Source: Microbacterium candidum | GTDB lineage: Bacteria; Actinomycetota; Actinomycetes; Actinomycetales; Microbacteriaceae | Length of the DNA stretch: 64,000 bases | NCBI RefSeq assembly: GCF_030315975.1 | Contig: NZ_JASXSZ010000005.1 | Location: 264,808 to 328,807 of the forward strand | Direction: 5' to 3' | Shown: positions 58,615 through 64,000 of the stretch, in pieces | Numbering within the stretch: the stretch's first letter is position 1 | How the letters are laid out: each line of letters opens with the position of its first letter | The notes under the pieces: generated by a model | Database searches by the model: none | Seen by the model: only the letters and a program-made list of their open reading frames with translations | Told to the model about the DNA's origin: nothing | Program-made: the position numbers and the translations under genes

Positions 58615-59757
58615 TCAGCGCAGCGTGACCGGCAGCGTGCGGCCGGCGAGGCCGCGAGGCCGCACCGCGAGGGCAGCGGCGAGCGCATCGATCGCACGGG
58701 CCGCCGGATCGCCGGGATCGGCGACGACGACGGGGATGCCGGCATCCCCACCCGCGCGCAGCGCGGTCGACAGCGGCACCTGCGCGAGGAGCGCAACGGT
58801 CTCCGCATCCGTGGACAGGGCCTCGGCGACGCGCTGACCGCCTCCCGAGCCGAACAGGTCGACGACGGTTCCGTCGGGAAGCGTCATCGCGGCCATGTTC
58901 TCGACGACCCCCAGGACGTGCTGGCCCGTCTGCCGTGCGACGAGTCCGCTGCGGACCGCGACGTCGGAGGCGGCCGCCTGCGGCGTCGTGACCACGAGGA
59001 CGTCCGCGTGCGGGAGCAGCTGTCCGACCGAGATCGCGACGTCGCCGGTGCCGGGTGGCATGTCGATGAGGAGCACGTCGAGGTCGCCGAAGTGCACGTC
59101 GGTGAGGAACTGCTGGACCGTGCGGTGCAGCATCGGGCCGCGCCACGCGACCGCGGCGCCCTCGTCGCCGTCGCGGAGGAACATCCCGATGGAGATCGTC
59201 TTCACGTCGTGCGCGACGGGCGGCAGGATCAGGTCGTCGATGCGGGTCGGTTTGACGGTGCGCCCGTCGTCGTCGACGAGACCCAGGAGCGCGGGGATCG
59301 AGAAGCCGTGGACGTCGGCGTCGACGAGCCCGACCGACAGTCCGCGGCCGGCGAGGGCGACGGCGAGGTTCGCCGTGATCGTCGACTTCCCGACGCCGCC
59401 CTTCCCGCTCGTGACCGCGATGACGCGCGTGAGGGACTCGGGTCCGAACGGGACGGTGCGCGCGCGGGTGCCCCGGAGGCGCTCGGTGAGTTCACGCCGC
59501 TCGTCCGGGGTCATGACGCCGACGGTGAGGTCGACCGCATCCACCCCCGCGACGGAGGCGGCCGCCTCCCGGACGTCGTGCTCGATGCGCTGTGCGGCGG
59601 GGCAGCCGACGATCGTGAGCGCGATGCCGACATGCGCCGTGGTCCCGTCCACCGTGATGTCGCGCAGCATCCCGAGCTCGGCCAGCGGGCGGCGCAGCTC
59701 GGGGTCGGAGACCGCGCCGACGGCCGTGCGGACAGCGGTCGCGAGCTCGCTGCTCAC
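58615..59757 (-). CDS. Mrp/ApbC family Fe-S carrier-like P-loop ATPase
   Basis: A 380-aa protein with an N-terminal MIP18/DUF59 domain (VSDPELRRPLAELGMLRDITV, TIVGCPAAQRIEHDV) and a C-terminal MinD-like ATPase (deviant Walker A SGKGGVGKST, VDADVHGFSIPALLG, LIDMPPGTGD). The CxxC that binds a bridging cluster in many Mrp/ApbC proteins is missing: VVENMAAMTLPDG is found where it would be, as in some actinobacterial homologues. Fe-S transfer would then depend on other cysteines. GTG start overlapping the DUF1003 gene stop. Confidence 0.88.
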   Translation of the reverse strand: MSSELATAVRTAVGAVSDPELRRPLAELGMLRDITVDGTTAHVGIALTIVGCPAAQRIEHDVREAAASVAGVDAVDLTVGVMTPDERRELTERLRGTRARTVPFGPESLTRVIAVTSGKGGVGKSTITANLAVALAGRGLSVGLVDADVHGFSIPALLGLVDDDGRTVKPTRIDDLILPPVAHDVKTISIGMFLRDGDEGAAVAWRGPMLHRTVQQFLTDVHFGDLDVLLIDMPPGTGDVAISVGQLLPHADVLVVTTPQAAASDVAVRSGLVARQTGQHVLGVVENMAAMTLPDGTVVDLFGSGGGQRVAEALSTDAETVALLAQVPLSTALRAGGDAGIPVVVADPGDPAARAIDALAAALAVRPRGLAGRTLPVTLR

Positions 59758-60296
59758 CCCGCGCCTCCGCGCTCGGCCGCCACCTCGCGTGCGTCGCGGA
59801 CGTCCAGCTGCTCCAGGAGCGACTTCAGCTCCTGGCGGAGCGTGTCCTTCGTGACGACCTCGCTGGAGACCTCGGTGAGCGCCATCCGCAGGGCGACGAT
59901 CTCGCGGGCGAGATATTCGGTGTCGGAGAGATTGCGCTCCGCGCGCTGACGGTCCTGCTCGATCTGCACCCGGTCGCGGTCGTCCTGTCGGTTCTGCGCC
60001 AGCAGGATGAGGGGCGCAGCGTACGACGCCTGCAGCGACAGGACGAGCGTCAGAGCGGTGAAGCCGTTCGTCGCCGTGTCGAACCGCGCCCATGTCGGCA
60101 TGAGCGTGTTCCACGCGATCCAGCCGGCGCAGAACACGGTGAGGATGACGACGAACGTCGGCGTGCCCATGGCGCGCGCGATCCACTCGGTGAAGCGCCC
60201 GAACGAGTCCCGGGACTGCTGCTGGGGGTTGCGGCTCAGCATCCCCGAGCGCCCGCGGGGCGCGTCGAGGGTCGGCTGCCTGTTCTGACGCGCCAT
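59754..60296 (-). CDS. DUF1003 membrane protein
   Basis: A 180-aa protein with two TM helices (FVVILTVFCAGWIAWNTL and FTALTLVLSLQASYAAPLILLAQNRQ) that carry the DUF1003 signature, then a charged coiled-coil C-terminus with repeated Arg/Glu/Gln. Function unknown. Many members adjoin the MgtE-like CBS gene, as here. Its start is adjacent to the MgtE-like stop and its stop overlaps the Mrp start. Confidence 0.88.
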   Translation of the reverse strand: MARQNRQPTLDAPRGRSGMLSRNPQQQSRDSFGRFTEWIARAMGTPTFVVILTVFCAGWIAWNTLMPTWARFDTATNGFTALTLVLSLQASYAAPLILLAQNRQDDRDRVQIEQDRQRAERNLSDTEYLAREIVALRMALTEVSSEVVTKDTLRQELKSLLEQLDVRDAREVAAERGGAG

Positions 60297-61573
60297 CAGC
60301 GTGACCCCGTTCCGGTCGTGGGCGTGGCATCCACCTCTTCCGCGTCCTGCGAACGCCAGTCGTCGGGCAGCAGATAGTCGAGCACGTCGTCGACGCTGAC
60401 CGCGCCGACGAGGCGGTGCGCGGGGTCTACGACAGGAAGCGACACGAGGTTGTAGCTCGCGAGCATACGGGCCACCTCGGCGGCCGACGCCGTTGCGGGC
60501 ACCGGGTCCAGCGTGTCGTCGATGATCGCGCCGAGGCGCTCGTGCGGGGGATAGCGCAGCATCCTCTGGAAGTGCACGGTGCCGAGCAGGCGCCCGGTCG
60601 GCGTCTCGTACGGCGGGAGCGTGACGAACACGGCGGCGGCGAGCGCGGGATGCAGCTCGTGACGGCGGATGAGGGCCAGCGCCTCGGCGACCGTGGCATC
60701 CGCGGACAGGACGATCGGCTCCGGCGTCATGAGACCGCCCGCGGTGTCCGGTCCGTACTTCAGGAGGGCGCGCACGTCCTCCGCCTCCTCGGGCTCCATG
60801 AGCTCGAGGAGCTGCTCACGGCTCGCCTCCGACAGCTGACCGAGGACGTCCGCCGCGTCGTCGGGCTCCATCGCGTCGAGGATGTCGGCGGCGCGCTCTT
60901 CGCCCAGCTGCTCGAGGATGTGCACCTGCTCGTCCTCGGGCATCTCCTCGAGGGCGTCGGCGAGACGGTCGTCGGGAAGCTCCTCGGCGACCTCGATGAG
61001 CCGGTCATCGGGCAGATCGAGCAGCGTGTTCGCGAGGTCCGCGGGCTTCAGCTCGCTGTAGGTCGCGACCAGCTGCTCGGCGGACTGCGCCTCACCGGGA
61101 TCCTGGTTCTCCCGCACATCCGTCCAGAGGGCGAACGTGGTCGGTCCCTTCGCGAACGGGGATGCGCTCGTCTTGGGCTTGCGCAGGAACAGCTGCCCGA
61201 CATCCCACTCGCCGGTGCGGCTGCGCTCGATGGCGACGTCTTCGATCACGGCGTGACCGGATCCGTCGCGGAAGAACACCTTGCGGCCGAGAAGCTCGGC
61301 CATGACCCGCACCTCGCCGCCGCGCTGCTCGAAGCGTCGTACGTTGATGAGGCCCGTCGTGATGACCTGGCCCGTCGCGATCGAGGTCACGCGTCCGATG
61401 GAGACGAAGACGTTCCGCCGGCCGGGGATCTCGACGGCGAGGCCGATGACGCGAGGCGGGTCGGCTTTTCGATACACGACGACGACGTCCCGGACCTTGC
61501 CGAGCCGGTCGCCAGCGGGGTCGAAGACCGTGCACCCTGCCAGGCGCGCGACGAACACCCTCTGCGTACTCAC
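60296..61573 (-). CDS. Soluble MgtE N-terminal/CBS protein with PRC-barrel domain
   Basis: A 425-aa protein: a PRC-barrel-like N-terminus (FVARLAGCTVFDPAGDRLGKVRDVV), a MgtE intracellular N domain of helical repeats (LLDLPDDRLIEVAEELPDDR, LEEMPEDEQVHILEQLGEER), and two CBS domains (GLMTPEPIVLSADATVAEAL; VARMLASYNLVSLPVVDP). The MgtE membrane channel domain is absent, so it is a cytoplasmic regulator or Mg/nucleotide sensor rather than a transporter. GTG start with TACGCT 6 nt upstream (leaderless). First gene of the MgtE-like, DUF1003, Mrp operon. Confidence 0.87.
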   Translation of the reverse strand: MSTQRVFVARLAGCTVFDPAGDRLGKVRDVVVVYRKADPPRVIGLAVEIPGRRNVFVSIGRVTSIATGQVITTGLINVRRFEQRGGEVRVMAELLGRKVFFRDGSGHAVIEDVAIERSRTGEWDVGQLFLRKPKTSASPFAKGPTTFALWTDVRENQDPGEAQSAEQLVATYSELKPADLANTLLDLPDDRLIEVAEELPDDRLADALEEMPEDEQVHILEQLGEERAADILDAMEPDDAADVLGQLSEASREQLLELMEPEEAEDVRALLKYGPDTAGGLMTPEPIVLSADATVAEALALIRRHELHPALAAAVFVTLPPYETPTGRLLGTVHFQRMLRYPPHERLGAIIDDTLDPVPATASAAEVARMLASYNLVSLPVVDPAHRLVGAVSVDDVLDYLLPDDWRSQDAEEVDATPTTGTGSR

Positions 61574-61660
61574 TCGACCAGCGTAGTGCGCGCACTACCG
61601 CCGTCAGCGTCCCGTGTCGCTGCCGGAAGCGCCCGTGCCGGGCCATGGGAGGATGGGAGG

Positions 61661-62407
61661 ATGACGATGATGAGCGGTGCGGTCGGCGCCGGCGGCACGG
61701 GGGAGAGCGTTGCGAGCTTCCCCACCTACGAGGCTGCGCAGAAGGCGGTGTCCACTCTCATCGCCGGAGACATCCCCGCCCGCGAGATCGCGATCGTCGG
61801 ATACGGCCTGCGCTCGGTCGAGCGGGTCACCGGCCGCCTCGGCTACGCCGCCGCTGCACGCTCGGGCGCGATCAACGGCGTCCTCCTGGGGCTCCTGTTC
61901 TCCGCCATCTTCGTGCTCGGCAGCCCCTCGCCTTCGCTTGCGCTCTTCCTCGGCGTCATGTTCGTCGGCGTCGCCATCGGCATGCTGTTCTCGATCATGA
62001 CGTACGGGATCGTGCGCCGCCGTCGCGACTACGCGTCCGTCATGCAGGTGATCGCGGACCACTACGAGGTCACGGTGCAGGAGACGAGCATCCACCGCGC
62101 CCGCCAGATCATCGGAGGCGCACCGCAGGCGCCTGCGCCGAATCATGCTCCGTCGGCTCCGGCGGCGCCGACATCGGCGGCCCCTCCGGCGGCCCCTCCG
62201 GCGGCACCGGGCGAGCACACGGAGCCGCCGCGCTACGGAGAGCGGATCCCGGCGACGCCTGCCGAGTCCGAGACCGCACCGGAACCCGAACCCGAACCCG
62301 GGAACGCACAGTCGGCAGCGGACGCGCAAGCGGGTGACCCGTCGGCGTCTAACGGCGGACAGGATGCGGGCGACGCCGCATCCGATCGCCCCGACGACCG
62401 CGACTGA
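61661..62407 (+). CDS. General stress protein 17M-like membrane protein
   Basis: A 248-aa protein. Residues about 15-60 (VASFPTYEAAQKAVSTLIAG) form the small alpha/beta general-stress-protein 17M-like domain. Two TM helices with glycine-rich faces follow (GAINGVLLGLLFSAIFVLG, LALFLGVMFVGVAIGMLFSIM), then a conserved YEVTVQETSIHRARQII and a long disordered Pro/Ala/Glu tail (PEPEPEPG). It is divergent from the MgtE-like operon. The role in stress is inferred from the family name only. Confidence 0.8.
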   Translation: MTMMSGAVGAGGTGESVASFPTYEAAQKAVSTLIAGDIPAREIAIVGYGLRSVERVTGRLGYAAAARSGAINGVLLGLLFSAIFVLGSPSPSLALFLGVMFVGVAIGMLFSIMTYGIVRRRRDYASVMQVIADHYEVTVQETSIHRARQIIGGAPQAPAPNHAPSAPAAPTSAAPPAAPPAAPGEHTEPPRYGERIPATPAESETAPEPEPEPGNAQSAADAQAGDPSASNGGQDAGDAASDRPDDRD

Positions 62408-62413
62408 CCTGAC

Positions 62414-63097
62414 ATGGACGTCGCGCTGCGCGCGGATCGGCTGACCGTCGCCCTGCCGACGGGCGATGTGGAGGTCTCGGCCGCGTTCGCCGTGCCGGCA
62501 GACCCGTGGGCCGCGATCGCCGTCGCGCACGGTGCGGGTTCGCGCATGGACAATCCGCTCCTCGTCGGATTCGCGCGGGCGATGGCCGCGCACGGCGTCG
62601 CTGCGATGCGATTCAACTTCGCGTACTCCGAGGCGGGCAGGCGCATGCCTGGGCCGGCGGCCCATGCGATCGCGGCGTGGGCCTCCGCCGACGCGGCGCT
62701 GCGGGCGGCAGCGCCCGGAGTGCCGGTCGTCGCATCGGGGCGCTCCTACGGCGGACGGATGGCGTCGATGGCGGCCGCGTCCGGAGAGATCGCGCCGGAC
62801 GCCCTCGTCTACCTCGGGTATCCGCTGCATCCCCCCGGCCGTCCCGACAGTCCGCGGGTCGAGCACCTGCCCGGGATCGCGGCTCCGCAGCTCTTCCTCT
62901 CGGGGGAGGCCGATCCGTTCGTCGACCCGCACGACCAGCTGCAGGCAGCGGTGGCGTCGTGCCAGGACGCCGTGCTCGAGTGGGCGCCCGGCGGCCACGG
63001 CTTCGAGGTCAAGGGGCGCAAGCGTCCGGCGGATGAGATCGGCGAGGAGATCGCCGCGCGCGTGCTCGCGTTCCTCCGCTCACGCCTCGCGGCCTAG
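62414..63097 (+). CDS. Alpha/beta hydrolase (dienelactone hydrolase-like)
   Basis: A 227-aa protein of the KANL3/Tex30-like alpha/beta hydrolase group. Nucleophile elbow VASGRSYGGRMASMAA (Gly-Arg-Ser-Tyr-Gly), the catalytic Asp near LSGEADPFVDPHDQL and His in PGGHGFEVKGRKR. The N-terminal AIAVAHGAGSRMDNPLL contributes the oxyanion region. It follows the stress protein by 6 bp and is probably co-transcribed. The substrate is unknown. Confidence 0.85.
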   Translation: MDVALRADRLTVALPTGDVEVSAAFAVPADPWAAIAVAHGAGSRMDNPLLVGFARAMAAHGVAAMRFNFAYSEAGRRMPGPAAHAIAAWASADAALRAAAPGVPVVASGRSYGGRMASMAAASGEIAPDALVYLGYPLHPPGRPDSPRVEHLPGIAAPQLFLSGEADPFVDPHDQLQAAVASCQDAVLEWAPGGHGFEVKGRKRPADEIGEEIAARVLAFLRSRLAA

Positions 63098-63165
63098 TCG
63101 CGTTCCCTGGCGGTCCCTCTTGTGGGTCGCCACTCCATCGTCCTACGCTTGTTGTCGGTTGGTTT

Positions 63166-63180
63166 GTTAAGCGTATTAAC
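63166..63180. promoter_or_regulatory. Palindromic operator candidate upstream of the secreted GH18 gene
   Basis: GTTAA-gcgta-TTAAC in an unusually AT-rich stretch, 37 bp before the start codon. It probably overlaps the promoter and could be bound by a carbohydrate-responsive repressor. Confidence 0.4.
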
Positions 63181-63216
63181 GAAATACCGCCGTCCGTTCA
63201 CGCAAAGGAGCAATGA

Positions 63217-64000
63217 ATGAGAAGAACCGCAGCGTTCGGCGTCGCCGTGGCGGCCGCCGCGCTGAGCCTCGTGGTCGGCGCCCTCCCGGCATCGGCCGCA
63301 GGTGGGGGAGTGACCCACGTCATCCCCGCGCCGCCCCTGCCTTACCACGTGGCTGCGCCCTACGTCGACGTCACCGCCGTCGGCGACCTCGCGACCGTCG
63401 CACGCGACTCCGGGTCCAAGTATCTGAGCCTCGCGTTCCTGCAGACCGAGGCACCCGGGTCGTGCACGCCGTACTGGGCGGGCGACACCACGAAGCCGAT
63501 GAGCGCTGACGTGTACGGGTCGCAGATCTCCCGCATCCGTCAGCGGGGCGGCGACGTCATCCCGTCGTTCGGCGGGTACGCGGCCGACACGACGAACACG
63601 GAGCTCTCGGACAGCTGCGACGACGTCGACAAGATCGCCGCCGCGCTGGAGAACATCTTCACGACGTACAAGGTCAAGCGGATCGACTTCGACATCGAGG
63701 CCGACTCCGTCCTCAACACGGCGGGCGTCGACCGGCGCAACGCCGCGATCGCCGAGGTCCAGGCCTGGGGCCGTGCGACGCACACGCCCGTCTCGTTCTC
63801 GTACACGCTGCCTTCCGCGACCTTCGGGCTCGTCGACAGCGGCATGGCGGTGCTCGCCTCGGCCGCCGCGCACGGTGCGGAGATCGCATCGGTCAACATC
63901 ATGACGTTCGACTACTGGGACGGCCGGCATCACGACATGCTGGCTGACGCGGAGAACGCCGCCACCGATCTCACCGCCCAGCTGAAGGCCACGATCCTGC
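63217..64000 (+). CDS. Secreted glycoside hydrolase family 18 (chitinase-like) protein, 3' end outside window
   Basis: The first 261 codons are visible. A classical Sec signal peptide (MRRTAAFGVAVAAAALSLVV, cleavage likely after ALPASAA) is followed by a GH18-like barrel. The catalytic motif is KRIDFDIEADS (DxDxE with the proton-donor Glu). DVIPSFGGYAADTTNT and SVNIMTFDYWDGRHHD match other barrel strands. It is similar to chitinases with PYVDVTAV at the start of the barrel. Carbohydrate-binding modules could lie beyond the window. ATG at 63217 follows AAGGAG. An overlapping ATG at 63213 is in the wrong frame. Confidence 0.88.
   Translation, partial: MRRTAAFGVAVAAAALSLVVGALPASAAGGGVTHVIPAPPLPYHVAAPYVDVTAVGDLATVARDSGSKYLSLAFLQTEAPGSCTPYWAGDTTKPMSADVYGSQISRIRQRGGDVIPSFGGYAADTTNTELSDSCDDVDKIAAALENIFTTYKVKRIDFDIEADSVLNTAGVDRRNAAIAEVQAWGRATHTPVSFSYTLPSATFGLVDSGMAVLASAAAHGAEIASVNIMTFDYWDGRHHDMLADAENAATDLTAQLKATIL

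Noticed and set aside
60296..61573. Mg2+ transporter MgtE
   Set aside because: There are no transmembrane helices. Only the N and CBS domains, plus a PRC-barrel-like part, are present.

Overview
The window is a GC-rich actinobacterial chromosome segment. Gene content suggests a member of the Microbacteriaceae, probably Microbacterium or a close relative. The pointers are strong GC bias at third codon positions, frequent GTG/TTG starts, ATGA/GTGA gene overlaps, many TANNNT -10 boxes 6-7 nt before the start codon (leaderless genes), a DUF3117 gene, actinobacterial DapC/DapD/DapE, a MarP-type protease and NrtR-linked NAD genes. The genus is inferred, not proven. I saw no rRNA, tRNA, CRISPR array, prophage or canonical insertion sequence.

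Layout. 1-3156: amino-acid permease (5' truncated), DmpA-type peptidase and PLP decarboxylase, a likely amino-acid/peptide catabolic set. 3167-9595: housekeeping and transport genes (Fpg-like glycosylase, 39-aa Cys-rich peptide, AhpD-like protein, MFS exporter, DUF1345 protein, ABC exporter). 9663-10751: a DUF559 endonuclease-like gene bracketed by two copies of a long palindrome. 10776-19057: glycosyltransferase, then the overlapping de novo NAD operon nrtR-nadA-nadB-nadC-cysteine desulfurase, divergent from a MarP-like protease. nadB carries in-frame palindromic and tandem repeats. 19105-23866: tandem glycine riboswitch and gcvT-gcvH-gcvP. 23873-25717: repeat-rich non-coding DNA around a second AbiEi/DUF559-like gene. 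25718-33758: CPBP protease and a dipeptide/oligopeptide ABC transporter (lipoprotein, two permeases, fused double ATPase) with an antisense PH-domain gene inside the cluster. 33862-42135: typA, azlCD, fdxA-dapC, citrate synthase, flavin reductase-like protein, DDAH-like hydrolase. 42297-44459: MFS exporter and divergent TetR regulator with twin operators.

44469-52214 is an eight-gene operon. It joins a SpoIIE-type phosphatase/anti-sigma-kinase protein and two STAS antagonists to an unrecognised protein, two paralogous membrane proteins, an FAD oxidoreductase and a PPK2 polyphosphate kinase. A BTAD-type regulator diverges from it. 53832-64000: dapD, dapE, a GT-C type glycosyltransferase, DUF3117, an O-methyltransferase, tatB, Mrp, DUF1003, a soluble MgtE-N/CBS protein, a general-stress-like protein, an alpha/beta hydrolase and the start of a secreted GH18 protein.

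Most noteworthy are the palindrome-bracketed DUF559 unit, the repeats inside nadB, the glycine riboswitch whose two aptamers are separated by inserted DNA, and the partner-switch/PPK2 operon.
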